A stretch of DNA of 64,000 nt, taken from contig JBFWMB010000013.1 in the NCBI GenBank assembly GCA_050251815.1, positions 1 to 64,000 of the forward strand. The letters run 5' to 3'. The notes under the pieces were generated by a model. The model searched no databases. It was not told the DNA's origin and saw only the letters and a list, made by a program, of their open reading frames with translations. The first letter of the stretch is position 1. Each line of letters begins with the position of its first letter. Source of the stretch: GWE2-40-63 sp050251815 (GTDB lineage: Bacteria; Bacteroidota; Bacteroidia; Bacteroidales; SZUA-534). Below, one piece after another: positions 8,659 to 17,643 of the stretch. A program made the position numbers and the translations under genes.

Positions 8659-10485
8659 TTATTTGTTTGAAAAATCGACAAGTACTTCCTGCAAGTAACT
8701 TTTCCCTTGTTTTGAAACCTGTGGTGACACCTCTTTTTTTGAAATAAAATTGCCCAAATCCAAATCCCAAACAAAATAAGTGCTGTCGTTAACAAACCCA
8801 AAACCATTGTTAAAGGCATAATAGGCAAATGGCTCCTGACCCGCTAAAATATCTTTAGCAAAATTTGTTCCCAAATAATTTTTATTCAATTGATTACTAA
8901 TCATCAATGGAATATCAACCTGAGAACAAGTACTTGAAATTACGGTATCGGATTGCGTTAGCGCACCACCTAACCACAACATGGGAACATGGAATTTTTC
9001 AGGAGAACTATAAGCAACCTGCTCATATTTTGCTCCGTGATCGGCAACTAAAACCACCAGGGTATTTTCCCACCAAGAGCTTTTTTTAGCGGTTTCAATA
9101 AAAGCGCCCAAACAACTGTCGGTGTAGTGAATCGCGTTCAAGTAACGATTATCCCAATCGGAACCGGTGAAAATGCTTTTATGCGGAACATCGAAGGGAT
9201 CGTGGCTGCTTAAAGTAAACATGACCGTAAAAAAGGGTTGTTTTGTCTGTGATAAATCCTTTTGTAATTTTTCGAACAACCAATGATCGTGAACACCCCA
9301 TTTGGTAGTACGCTGCTTTACTTCAAAATTATTTTGAGTAACCAGTTTATCGTAAGCTCCTGATACAAAATAGGAATTCATGTTGGCAAAGTTTATATCA
9401 CCTCCATAATAAAATGCAGTATGGTAGTTGTAGGCCTTAAAGAAACGACTCAATTGAGGCAATTTTTCCGATTTTGAAGTGTATTTTATAATTGAAGTGG
9501 TAGGCTGTGCCGGATATCCGCTCAAAATTCCAACAATTCCTTTATCGCTTCTATCACCAGTAGCGTACATGCGGTCGAATAAAATGCCTTCGCTTGCCAG
9601 TTTTGTAAAATTTGGGGTAGCCAGTGTATTTCCGCCTAAAGGAGCAATAACCTTGCCCGTAAAACTTTCCAGAATAATTATTAAAACCGATGCTGAATCG
9701 TTTTGAAGAAAAGTTTGTTTAGCAGTTCCATTTGACGCAATAAGTTGATGAACAGTTGTTTTGGCTTCCTGATGTTCGTAAAACCCAGGCAATTCAATTT
9801 GGTTCATTTCGGTTAACGATTTTCCAAAATTCCATCCAACATTTATCGCAGCATGATTGGCAAAACCCTGTTTACTAAAAAATACGGCTCCTACATTAAT
9901 CGGTGCAATACCCAATCCTCCACGAATGGGAATAATCATAATACCTGCTGCAAGCAAGAAAACAGGAAAAAAATACCATTTTGCCGGTATTATATTTTTT
10001 TCCAATGCACCAACGTATTTTTTATATACTCTTATAGCCGAATAACTAAGAACAGCAAAAGCAATAATTAACAAAACAACTAACCAAAACGGGGTCGATG
10101 CCAGACTTTCTTTCGGCGTTTTTAAATAAAAGAGAACCGTATTGTCGATGCGGAATCCCCAGTTTTTATATAACTCAGCATCTACCACAGTAAGCAAAGT
10201 AAAAAGCAGAATAAATATCCACTGATAACTTTTTACAACAGTTGAAATAAGCTTTCCTTTTGCAGTGGTTGTACCCACCAGAATTAAAGCAAGAAAAAAC
10301 AGTAGGTATCCTGTTAACGAACTGTCGAGTTTTAATCCATAAAGTATTGAACCCGCAATATCTTCAAAAGGCATTTGAAGGGTGAGCTCCCAATTATACA
10401 ACAGAAAAAAAACGCGACTAAGTAAAAAAAAGAGCATCCAAAAAATACCGGTTTTTAAAAGTAACAGGAGGCGTGCACGTATCAT
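8659..10485 (-). CDS. LTA synthase family sulfatase-fold membrane protein (phosphoglycerol transferase-like)
   Basis: A 608-residue protein with about five N-terminal membrane helices (near 12-30, 57-72, 85-102, 133-150, 170-187) and an extracytoplasmic alkaline-phosphatase-fold domain from about 260. The metal-binding ILESF (E273), SSHDPFDVP and ADHGAK motifs are present. The nucleophile position reads RSDKG with S313, where LtaS itself uses threonine. The family moves phosphoglycerol or phosphoethanolamine headgroups onto surface glycans or lipids; Gram-negative members probably modify periplasmic glycans or lipid A. It converges with the sensor kinase with only 13 bases between stops. The substrate is not known. 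Confidence 0.85.
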   Translation of the reverse strand: MIRARLLLLLKTGIFWMLFFLLSRVFFLLYNWELTLQMPFEDIAGSILYGLKLDSSLTGYLLFFLALILVGTTTAKGKLISTVVKSYQWIFILLFTLLTVVDAELYKNWGFRIDNTVLFYLKTPKESLASTPFWLVVLLIIAFAVLSYSAIRVYKKYVGALEKNIIPAKWYFFPVFLLAAGIMIIPIRGGLGIAPINVGAVFFSKQGFANHAAINVGWNFGKSLTEMNQIELPGFYEHQEAKTTVHQLIASNGTAKQTFLQNDSASVLIIILESFTGKVIAPLGGNTLATPNFTKLASEGILFDRMYATGDRSDKGIVGILSGYPAQPTTSIIKYTSKSEKLPQLSRFFKAYNYHTAFYYGGDINFANMNSYFVSGAYDKLVTQNNFEVKQRTTKWGVHDHWLFEKLQKDLSQTKQPFFTVMFTLSSHDPFDVPHKSIFTGSDWDNRYLNAIHYTDSCLGAFIETAKKSSWWENTLVVLVADHGAKYEQVAYSSPEKFHVPMLWLGGALTQSDTVISSTCSQVDIPLMISNQLNKNYLGTNFAKDILAGQEPFAYYAFNNGFGFVNDSTYFVWDLDLGNFISKKEVSPQVSKQGKSYLQEVLVDFSNK

Positions 10486-10534
10486 TTGAAAGCGTTTAAA
10501 CTAATAGGTTCAACTATAAAATTTACTTGATTTA

Positions 10535-11806
10535 TTAAAAATAAATTTTGGTGTTTGGAAAGAATTTTTTCACCTGCTTTTGCTGAAAGTCGTTTAATCG
10601 GGGATTATTCTCCAAATGCAATTCCTCCAAAGCTCGCATGCCGCCCAATTGCTTATTAAAATACAATAGCTGGTTTTGGTTCAAGTTCAACTTCTTAAGA
10701 CTCACCAATGCACTCAGCGATTTATCAATTTTTTCAATCTGATTGTCAGACAAATCGAGTTCTTCCAACTGACTTAATTTACTTAAGGTTCCTCCCACCC
10801 AGGTTATCTGATTGCGGTTTAGGTTTACCTCTTTTAAATTCGATGCATATCCAATGTTTCTGGGAACCTCTGTCAATCGGTTTATTGAGGCATCAAAATG
10901 CGTAAGTTTTTGAAGTTTTGCCATATTGGCCGTAAGTGATGAAAGTTGATTTATACTTACGTCGATACGTGTAACATTGGGCAGATTGATACTATTACCA
11001 CTAATTCGCGTAATTTTATTATTCGATAAATTTAGCGTTTCAAGTTGCTCCATTTGTCCCAATTCTTCGGGAATCAAGGATAGTTTGTTCTGGCTGACAT
11101 TTAAATGCCTTAAATTTTTTATTTGTCCAATGCTAGCAGGTAATTCAGTCAATTGGTTTTTTTCCAGATTCAGTTCACTAAGTAAGGTTAGTTGACCAAA
11201 ATTCTCAGGCAACTGCTCCAGCTTGTTTTCATTGATTTTTAATTCTTTCAATTTAACCAGTTCTCCAAGACTTACTGGTAAGCCGGTTAATTGGTTTTTT
11301 TCAAGATACAAAGCTTCCAGGTTTGCTAAATCGCCCAGGTTTTCCGGAAGTTTATTTAGCTGATTCCAGTTTAAATCGAGTTTCTTAAGGTTTTTTAATT
11401 GGACCAGTTCATCGGGTACAGTGGTTAATTTATTCGAAAACAAATCGATTACTTGGAGGTTTTCAGCCTGTGCAATTTCTTTAGGAATTACTGAAATCTG
11501 GTTCTCGCCCATAGCCAACACCTGAAGGTTCGGCATTTGCAATAGTTCCACAGGAATTTCGCGAATCTGATTGTTCCGGACATACAACACCTGAAGGTTT
11601 TTTAGCTTGTAAACCTTTTCCGGAATTTTATTAAGTTTTTTACCATCGAGGTTTAGTATGTAAACCCCTCGTTTGTTTCCAATTACCTCACTCATTGAAC
11701 GGTAAACTTTTTCTTTAGCCAGTTCTTCTTCTGATTTTAATGCCTTTTGACCAAATGTTGAACCAATTAGCAAGACCATGAACAATAATAAAGTGCTTAT
11801 TTTCAT
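10535..11806 (-). CDS. Secreted leucine-rich repeat protein
   Basis: A 423-residue protein with a signal peptide (about 1-19, ending near STFGQ), followed by about 14-16 leucine-rich repeats of about 23 residues from residue 50 to the C-terminus. The consensus is NLxxLxLxxNxLxxLPxxL, the intracellular-RAS/Shoc2-like type with the IP/LP position. Such proteins bind other proteins through the concave sheet. The position, upstream of and co-directional with the LTA-synthase-like gene (49-base gap), suggests a shared transcript. No catalytic domain is present and the function is unknown. Confidence 0.85.
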   Translation of the reverse strand: MKISTLLLFMVLLIGSTFGQKALKSEEELAKEKVYRSMSEVIGNKRGVYILNLDGKKLNKIPEKVYKLKNLQVLYVRNNQIREIPVELLQMPNLQVLAMGENQISVIPKEIAQAENLQVIDLFSNKLTTVPDELVQLKNLKKLDLNWNQLNKLPENLGDLANLEALYLEKNQLTGLPVSLGELVKLKELKINENKLEQLPENFGQLTLLSELNLEKNQLTELPASIGQIKNLRHLNVSQNKLSLIPEELGQMEQLETLNLSNNKITRISGNSINLPNVTRIDVSINQLSSLTANMAKLQKLTHFDASINRLTEVPRNIGYASNLKEVNLNRNQITWVGGTLSKLSQLEELDLSDNQIEKIDKSLSALVSLKKLNLNQNQLLYFNKQLGGMRALEELHLENNPRLNDFQQKQVKKFFPNTKIYF

Positions 11807-12212
11807 TTACATATATTTTTTACTTTTCATGAAACCGATGCCTCAATTGCTTATTTTTTTCAGTCAAAATTGTGATGCATCAGACGAACAAAGAAACAAA
11901 AATTGACTTACGCATGCAAATTAACAATAAAGGCTTCCATTTTTCTGAAAGCCTTGGGTTAGAAGTGCAAAATTGTTGGTATAACTCCGTTTAATTTTTA
12001 CAGGTAAAAAACTGTTAATAAATTATATGTGCTTATTATCATTGGAATGTTTAATTTATCGGATTTCAAATTGAAGGCATTCTGATTTTTTGGGGTTAAG
12101 AAAAACCGAAACGGGTTAACCCCATTCCGATTGTTCCATTTCCCGCGCATAACAAACTAATTATTAACCTAAATTTGTTGCTACAAATGTAGACTACCAT
12201 TTGATGCCATAA

Positions 12213-12260
12213 GGTTAACAGCCGGTTAAAAACTGTTAATGTTTGGTTAAAAAAAGTTAA
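12213..12260 (+). promoter_or_regulatory. Five phased GTTAA direct repeats, predicted response-regulator binding array
   Basis: GTTAA words start at 12214, 12225, 12235, 12246 and 12256, at spacings 11, 10, 11 and 10, one helical turn each. OmpR-family regulators bind tandem direct repeats at 10-11 base spacing. The array ends 17 bases before the -7 box of the kinase/regulator operon, which suggests autoregulation by the encoded regulator. Confidence 0.65.
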
Positions 12261-12277
12261 TGGAACATTTCTTTTTA

Positions 12278-12285
12278 TACATTTG
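12278..12285 (+). promoter_or_regulatory. Predicted -7 box (TACATTTG) of the two-component operon
   Basis: A perfect TAnnTTTG match 43 bases before the kinase ATG. There is no TTTG -33 box at the normal 19-21 base distance; the GTTAA array occupies that place, as at an activator-dependent promoter. Confidence 0.55.
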
Positions 12286-12328
12286 ACAGGCAATCATGCA
12301 ATGGAAGCTATGCAGTAATTTTTTTTGA

Positions 12329-13966
12329 ATGAATAAATACAAATTTACCGGCATTATATTTTTAATGGGTGTTTCACTTTTGGGAATAATTGGCGTTCAG
12401 ATGGTTTGGATGCACAATGCCATAACTACCAAAGAGGAACAATTCGATCAACAGGTAAAACAAGCATTAGCTCGGGCTGCTTTGCGTATTGAACGGAATC
12501 AGAATGCTTATTTCTTATCCAGTATGTTTCAGGGAATGCCTCAAATGCAATTAAAACAAAATATTTTCCCTACAGCTCCAGTTCAGCAGCAGGATTCACT
12601 ATTCAACGCATTCAACAATTTTTGGCAGAACAAAAGCGATAATGCTTTTATTAAAAAAAACGAGAAGAATCTAACAATAGAAAAATCGGAACACAATGGC
12701 CTGGAAACTGTGGTTTATGGTTTCGATACCATAATAGAATCAGGAAATTCGAGTCAGCGCATTCAAAGTTATTCGTCGATTACCCTGCCTAAAGGGCAAA
12801 CACAACAAAACATTCCCCAACAAAAAAATGAGTACAGAGAATATCCACAACGGGACCAGTTCACGGAAGTTATGGAACAAATGGTTTTGGAATTCTCAAT
12901 CCGTGACATCCCCATGGAAGAAAGACTCGGCTATTCGGTGATTGCTCCTACCATTAATTACGAACTCAAGAATCTGGGAATTCCCCTTACCTACGAATAT
13001 GCCATTGCCAATTATCGGGGAAACATTTATCCCAAACTCAAAACCCCAGGATTTGATTTTAATAAAACTCAAAAAGCCTATCGTACCACGCTTTTTCCAA
13101 ACGACATTTTAATGCGCAGCGACCAGCTAATGGTGCAGTTCCCTGAAAAGCGAAATTACCTGATTCATTCGGTAATATGGCCTTTCAGTGGTTCCTTGTT
13201 GTTTACCCTGATTATTCTTTTTACCTTTTATTACACCTTAAAAACCATATACAATCAGAAAAAAATATCGGAAATAAAAAGCGATTTCATTAATAACATG
13301 ACCCACGAATTTAAAACACCCATTGCAACCATATCGCTTGCAGCCGATGCTATTGGAAATCCATCCATTATAACTGTTCCTGAAAAAATAAAGCAGTTTG
13401 CACATATCATAAAGGAAGAAAACCACCGGATGAACCGCCAGGTTGAGAGCGTTCTTAAAATGGCTCTTATCGATAAAAAAGATTTCAATTTAAACATGGT
13501 CGATACCCATGTGCATCCTTTGATAGAGAAAGCTGTAAAAAATATTAGTTTGCAAGTGGAGCAAAAAATGGGGCAAATTACCACTGATTTAAGTGCTTCG
13601 AGCGATTTAATAAAAGCCGACGAAACCCATCTGGTAAATATTATCTTTAACTTGCTCGACAACGCCAATAAATATTCACTCGACGCACCGCCAAGCATTC
13701 AGGTGAAAACATACAACAGCTCAGGAAATCTGGTAATCTCAGTAAGTGATAAAGGAATTGGTATGGATAAAGAGGCACAAGAGCGGATATTTGAAAAGTT
13801 TTATCGTGTGCACACCGGAAACGTCCATACGGTTAAAGGTTTTGGTCTTGGGTTAAGTTATGTAAAAGCCATTGTAATGCAATTTAAAGGCGATATTTCT
13901 GTAAAAAGTCAAAAAGGAAAAGGCAGTACTTTCGAAATAAAACTGCCGCTGCATCAAGTATATTAA
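12329..13966 (+). CDS. Sensor histidine kinase, RprX-like
   Basis: A 545-residue kinase with two membrane helices (about 8-28 and 282-304) flanking a periplasmic domain of about 250 residues rich in Gln and Asn. No HAMP domain is obvious. HisKA has the phosphoacceptor H326 in NNMTHEFKTPIATI. The HATPase part has N-box NLLDNANKYS, G1 DKGIGM and G2 GFGLGLSYVKAI, all intact. It is followed two bases later by a possible start of the OmpR-type regulator, so the pair is an operon. The architecture matches RprX of Bacteroides, but orthology was not tested. Confidence 0.9.
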   Translation: MNKYKFTGIIFLMGVSLLGIIGVQMVWMHNAITTKEEQFDQQVKQALARAALRIERNQNAYFLSSMFQGMPQMQLKQNIFPTAPVQQQDSLFNAFNNFWQNKSDNAFIKKNEKNLTIEKSEHNGLETVVYGFDTIIESGNSSQRIQSYSSITLPKGQTQQNIPQQKNEYREYPQRDQFTEVMEQMVLEFSIRDIPMEERLGYSVIAPTINYELKNLGIPLTYEYAIANYRGNIYPKLKTPGFDFNKTQKAYRTTLFPNDILMRSDQLMVQFPEKRNYLIHSVIWPFSGSLLFTLIILFTFYYTLKTIYNQKKISEIKSDFINNMTHEFKTPIATISLAADAIGNPSIITVPEKIKQFAHIIKEENHRMNRQVESVLKMALIDKKDFNLNMVDTHVHPLIEKAVKNISLQVEQKMGQITTDLSASSDLIKADETHLVNIIFNLLDNANKYSLDAPPSIQVKTYNSSGNLVISVSDKGIGMDKEAQERIFEKFYRVHTGNVHTVKGFGLGLSYVKAIVMQFKGDISVKSQKGKGSTFEIKLPLHQVY

Positions 13967-13989
13967 CTATGTATCAGACCCATAAAGCA

Positions 13990-14679
13990 ATGAAAAACAG
14001 AATATTTTTAGTGGAAGACGATCTGAATTTTGGTTCAGTTATGAAATCATACCTTGAGATGAACGATTACCAGGTACAGTGGGTAAACGACGGCAGAGGA
14101 GCTGTTAACGAGTTTTCAAAAGGCTTGTTCGATATTTGCATTCTTGATGTGATGCTGCCGCATGTTGACGGATTTACCATTGGAACTGAAATAAAAAAAC
14201 TTAATCCTAAAATTCCGATAGTTTTTTTAACGGCTAAAACGCTAAAAGAAGATGTGATAAAAGGTTTTTCGGTGGGTGCCGACGATTACATCACCAAACC
14301 TTTCGATTCCGATGTACTTATTTATAAAATTAAAGCCATTTTAAAAAGAAATGCCGAATCGGATATTCAGGAGTTTCCTGAATCAATTGTAATTGGAAAG
14401 TATCATTTTGATTATAAAAAGCGAAATCTGCAATTTGAGGAACAGGAAGGAGTTAAACTATCGCCCAAAGAAGCCGAATTATTAAAATTCCTGATACAGA
14501 AAAAAAACCAGGTACTCGACCGTAATTATGCACTCGATAAAATTTGGGGCGAACAAGGTTACTTTACTGCCCGAAGTATGGATGTGTACATTACAAAACT
14601 CAGAAAATATTTAAAAAACGATTCCAATCTCGAAATTGTTAATATTCATGGTAGTGGATATATTTTGAAGGAGCTTTAA
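13990..14679 (+). CDS. OmpR-family response regulator, RprY-like
   Basis: A 229-residue regulator with a receiver domain (1-120; acidic pair D10/D11, phosphoacceptor D53 in ILDVMLP, T81, K103) and an OmpR/PhoB winged-helix DNA-binding domain (about 135-228, ending VNIHGSGYILKEL). ATG 13990 begins exactly at the usual MKNRIFLVEDD family start. ATG 13969, two bases after the kinase stop, would add seven residues and is a real alternative. It is the cognate partner of the kinase upstream and the likely binder of the GTTAA array before that gene. Confidence 0.92.
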   Translation: MKNRIFLVEDDLNFGSVMKSYLEMNDYQVQWVNDGRGAVNEFSKGLFDICILDVMLPHVDGFTIGTEIKKLNPKIPIVFLTAKTLKEDVIKGFSVGADDYITKPFDSDVLIYKIKAILKRNAESDIQEFPESIVIGKYHFDYKKRNLQFEEQEGVKLSPKEAELLKFLIQKKNQVLDRNYALDKIWGEQGYFTARSMDVYITKLRKYLKNDSNLEIVNIHGSGYILKEL

Positions 14680-14686
14680 GCATTCT

Positions 14687-14806
14687 TCAGTTCGTTATTT
14701 GTATGCTCCACTCTGTTATAACCAGATTAGCATTTCCCCTATTTATTTGAATTTCGTTCCCATATACGGCTTCTTTTAGTGCATAAGATTTTTTTTCAAC
14801 TTCCAT
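14687..14806 (-). CDS. Possible small ORF of 39 codons, doubtful
   Basis: An open frame from ATG 14806 to TGA 14687 in the gap after the response regulator. The predicted peptide is mixed and not membrane-like (starts MEVEKKSYALKEAVYG, ends WSIQITN). No ribosome site or family is recognised. It could be a small protein, a gene remnant, or chance. Convergent with the two-component operon. Confidence 0.2.
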   Translation of the reverse strand: MEVEKKSYALKEAVYGNEIQINRGNANLVITEWSIQITN

Positions 14807-14918
14807 TGAGTTTTAGTTTTTTGTTCAGTAACCCATCAGCATTTTTTCAAACAACGGGGAATCAATAACTAAAGCTATTTCTTTGTAAAGAAATATTAAT
14901 AGGATTGGATTTTTTTAA

Positions 14919-14936
14919 TATATCGCTTGCGATATA
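14919..14936. promoter_or_regulatory. Perfect 18-base palindrome overlapping the -33 region of the peroxidase promoter
   Basis: TATATCGC and GCGATATA flank a TT centre with no mismatch. The central TTG (14927-14929) is also the best -33 element of the promoter, so a bound dimer would block RNA polymerase. The size and symmetry suit a MarR/OhrR-type or other small dimeric repressor; the regulator is not in the window. Confidence 0.6.
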
Positions 14937-14956
14937 AAATAAATTAACTATTTTTG
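14927..14956 (+). promoter_or_regulatory. Predicted promoter of the glutathione peroxidase gene
   Basis: TTG (14927-14929), a 19-base spacer and TATTTTTG (14949-14956) match the Bacteroidota TTTG-N19-TAnnTTTG arrangement. Transcription would begin near 14963, giving a leader of about 50 bases. Confidence 0.6.
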
Positions 14957-15013
14957 AATCGTGTTCGACATTATCTGTTTCGATATATTATAAACATTAA
15001 AAACAAAATAACA

Positions 15014-15493
15014 ATGGAATTTTATAATTTTTCAGCACTACCGCTTCATGGTAAGCAAGAAATAAAAATGGAAACTTACAAAGGCAAAGTGGTACTCGTA
15101 GTAAATACCGCAAGTAAATGTGGTTTAACTCCACAATACAAAGGATTAGAAGAACTTTATAAAAAATACAAAGACCAGGGTTTGGTAATTTTGGGTTTTC
15201 CCTGCAATCAGTTTGCCAATCAAGAACCCGGATCGGAAGCATCCATTGCCGGGGGCTGTTTAATTGACTATGGGGTAACTTTTCCCATGTTTTCAAAAAT
15301 TAATGTGAACGGGGCCGACGCCCACCCTATTTATAAATACCTGAAAAAGGAATTAACCGGCGTTTTTGGAGGAGCAATAAAGTGGAACTTTACCAAGTTC
15401 CTAATCGATAGAAACGGTAAACCGGTAACCCGTTTCTCGCCATATACAAAGCCAGCCGACATTGAAAAATACATAGTAAAACAATTGAATTAA
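15014..15493 (+). CDS. Glutathione peroxidase family protein (thiol peroxidase)
   Basis: A 159-residue thioredoxin-fold peroxidase of the normal bacterial length. The peroxidatic cysteine is C36 in NTASKCGLTPQY, followed by FPCNQF and QEPG, and the W122-N123 pair in KWNFTKFL completes the catalytic set. Bacterial members usually reduce H2O2 and organic hydroperoxides using thioredoxin rather than glutathione. ATG 15014 was chosen over an earlier ATG at 14954, because the first 20 codons of the longer frame are not family-like and include promoter sequence. Single gene, probably stress-induced given the palindrome in its promoter. Confidence 0.93.
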   Translation: MEFYNFSALPLHGKQEIKMETYKGKVVLVVNTASKCGLTPQYKGLEELYKKYKDQGLVILGFPCNQFANQEPGSEASIAGGCLIDYGVTFPMFSKINVNGADAHPIYKYLKKELTGVFGGAIKWNFTKFLIDRNGKPVTRFSPYTKPADIEKYIVKQLN

Positions 15494-15555
15494 AATACTG
15501 CGTATTAATCTTACAAAAGGTTATTACGTTGATACGTTCTAAATACAGTTTTAAA

Positions 15556-15593
15556 AAAAACAGGTAACTCAATGCTTGAGTGTACCTGTTTTT
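15556..15593. terminator. Terminator hairpin between the peroxidase gene and argS (probably bidirectional)
   Basis: Arms AAAAACAGGTA (15556-15566) and TACCTGTTTTT (15583-15593), with an inner CTCAA/TTGAG pair, flanked by A and T runs. It lies between convergent genes. Confidence 0.8.
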
Positions 15594-15684
15594 ATTTTAT
15601 ATTCAAAAGTTTACTGTTTACAATACTATGATTGCTGAACTTACTTTGCTTTTTAGTTCAAAAAAACAGCTCCCAAAATGCCGT

Positions 15685-17478
15685 TTACATTCGGTCTGGA
15701 ACTTGCATTCCAAGCAAACGTGCCCCCGATTTAATAACTTCAGCAACTTTTTGCGAAAGCTGTAACCTGAAATTTCTCAGGGCTTCGTTTTCTTCTTTAA
15801 CAATGGTATGTTCGTGATAGAATTGATTGAATTCTTTGGTTAAATCGTAAATATAATTGGCAATTAGCGCCGGACTATAGGTTTCTCCGGCTTCCTGAAC
15901 TGTTGCCGGATAATCGAAAAGAAGTTTTATCAAATCAATTTCTTTTGCTGATAGCTCCAGCTTATTACGAATTGTTCCACTAAATTTAATTCCGGCTTCT
16001 TCAGCTTTGCGTAAAACCGACCGAATGCGTGCGTGGGTATATTGAATAAAAGGTCCGGTATTGCCATTAAAATCGATGGACTCCTGAGGATTGAACAACA
16101 TGGTTTTTTTGGGATCAACTTTCAAGATAAAATACTTCAGCGCGCCCAATCCTACCATGTTATAAACTGTTTCGGCTTCTTCACTGGTAAAATCATCCAG
16201 TTTACCCAATTCCTGTGAGGTTTCGCGGGCTGTATCAATCATTCCTGCTATCAGGTCGTCGGCATCAACCACAGTTCCTTCGCGCGATTTCATTTTACCT
16301 TCGGGAAGTTCAACCATTCCGTATGATAAATGCTGAAGGTGGTCTGCCCAGTCGAAACCCAGTTTGCTTAAAACCAGTTTTAAAACCTGGAAATGATAAT
16401 TCTGCTCATTACCCACCACGTAAACCAAATCGTCGATGTGGTACTCCGCAAAGCGTTGATGCGCGGTTCCAATGTCTTGTGTCATGTAAACCGAAGTTCC
16501 GTCGGAACGTAACAATATTTTCTGATCGAGTCCATCGTTGGTAAGATCGGCCCAAACTGAACCATCTTCTTTTTTAATTAGGATGCCTTTATCCAATCCT
16601 TCCAATACAATCGATTTACCCAGCTTGTAGGTTTCCGATTCATAATATATCTTGTCGAAATCTACTCCCAGGGCATTGTATGTTATATCAAATCCTTTGT
16701 AAACCCAGCCATTCATTGTTCTCCAAAGCTGATTCACCGCTTCATCGCCCGATTCCCATAAACGTAACATTTCGCGGGCTTCATTAATTAAGGGTGCTTT
16801 TTCTTTTGCTTCGTCAGTTGTAAGTCCCCTGGCTTCAAGTTCGGCAATTTCTTTTTTATATTCCTGGTCAAATTTAACGTAGTAATCACCTACTAACTTG
16901 TCTCCTTTCAGCCCGGTCGATTCGGGAGTTGCTCCCTTACCCCATTTTTGCCAGGCCAACATCGATTTACAGATATGAATTCCCCTGTCGTTAACCAAAT
17001 TCACTTTTACCACTTTATGACCGTTGGCTTTTTGAATTTCAGCAACCGAATAGCCCAATAAATTATTCCGGATGTGTCCTAAATGAAGGGGTTTATTTGT
17101 ATTTGGACTGGAATACTCAACCATAATTGATTTTCCGCTGGATGCGTAGGGTTTTATTCCAAAAGAATCGTTATCTAAAATACCATTTAAGAAATTAATC
17201 CAATAAGCATCGGATAGTTTCAAATTTAAAAAACCTTTAACCACATTAAATTTTTCCAGTTCATCCACCTGGCTAATAAGATACGTTCCCAGTTCCTGGG
17301 CCGTTATTTCGGGAGATTTTTTTGATACTTTTAAAAAAGGAAAAACAACCAACGTAAAGTCTCCTTCAAATTCTTTTCGGGTTTTTTGTATTTGTAGCTG
17401 GCTGTCGGGAAACTCAGCTCCATAAAGTGTTTTTAACCCATTAGCTGCTTTATCTTTTATAAGTGTAGTGATTTCCAT
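15685..17478 (-). CDS. argS: Arginyl-tRNA synthetase
   Basis: A 597-residue class I synthetase that charges tRNA-Arg in the cytosol. Present are the N-terminal Arg-N additive domain (1-90), the HIGH-type motif HLGH (132-135) after SSPNTNKPL, the KMSKS-equivalent KMKSREG, and the C-terminal DALR anticodon-binding domain ending in LLGMQVPDRM. The length is normal. It is a single gene on its strand with a predicted -7 box 34 bases upstream, and it converges on the peroxidase gene across the shared terminator. Confidence 0.97.
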   Translation of the reverse strand: MEITTLIKDKAANGLKTLYGAEFPDSQLQIQKTRKEFEGDFTLVVFPFLKVSKKSPEITAQELGTYLISQVDELEKFNVVKGFLNLKLSDAYWINFLNGILDNDSFGIKPYASSGKSIMVEYSSPNTNKPLHLGHIRNNLLGYSVAEIQKANGHKVVKVNLVNDRGIHICKSMLAWQKWGKGATPESTGLKGDKLVGDYYVKFDQEYKKEIAELEARGLTTDEAKEKAPLINEAREMLRLWESGDEAVNQLWRTMNGWVYKGFDITYNALGVDFDKIYYESETYKLGKSIVLEGLDKGILIKKEDGSVWADLTNDGLDQKILLRSDGTSVYMTQDIGTAHQRFAEYHIDDLVYVVGNEQNYHFQVLKLVLSKLGFDWADHLQHLSYGMVELPEGKMKSREGTVVDADDLIAGMIDTARETSQELGKLDDFTSEEAETVYNMVGLGALKYFILKVDPKKTMLFNPQESIDFNGNTGPFIQYTHARIRSVLRKAEEAGIKFSGTIRNKLELSAKEIDLIKLLFDYPATVQEAGETYSPALIANYIYDLTKEFNQFYHEHTIVKEENEALRNFRLQLSQKVAEVIKSGARLLGMQVPDRM

Positions 17479-17511
17479 TTTGGTACTGAATAGTTATTAA
17501 AAAATTGGCTA

Positions 17512-17519
17512 CAAAGATA
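17512..17519 (-). promoter_or_regulatory. Predicted -7 box of argS (TATCTTTG on the minus strand)
   Basis: A TAnnTTTG match 34 bases before the argS start; no -33 box recognised. Confidence 0.4.
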
Positions 17520-17613
17520 TAATTTTCAATTAATGATTGAATTAAAAATTTGTTTTACCAAAGTCAGGGTATTGTCCTGAAAAGTAAGGTAAGTAAGGAA
17601 TTCAACTTTTTTT

Positions 17614-17621
17614 TATATTTG
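17614..17621 (+). promoter_or_regulatory. Predicted -7 box (TATATTTG) of the glycosyltransferase gene
   Basis: A perfect TAnnTTTG match. The transcript would start near 17628, leaving a leader of about 16 bases before the proposed TTG start. Confidence 0.45.
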
Positions 17622-17643
17622 CTGAAACAAAAACCCTGTTACC

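Larger units (their letters stand above)
11807..12328. other. Divergent intergenic region between the LRR gene and the two-component operon
   Basis: 522 bases without a convincing gene. It contains a possible hairpin AAGGCTT/AAGCCTT (11930-11936 with 11949-11955), a palindrome GGGTTAACCC at 12113-12122, further GTTAA words at 12014, 12095 and 12115, and the phased GTTAA array with its promoter next to the kinase gene. I found no small ORF with coding character. Confidence 0.6.
14807..15013. other. Upstream region of the glutathione peroxidase gene
   Basis: Non-coding. The right half holds the palindrome and promoter described separately; the left half is AT-rich and I see nothing further in it. 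Confidence 0.6.

Noticed and set aside
11930..11955. Hairpin AAGGCTT/AAGCCTT as terminator
   Set aside because: It lies upstream of the LRR gene and no gene ends there; no T-tract follows.
13255..13698. Open frame of 147 codons antisense to the RprX-like kinase
   Set aside because: Shadow of the HisKA/HATPase region, with hydrophobic and Ser-rich noise.
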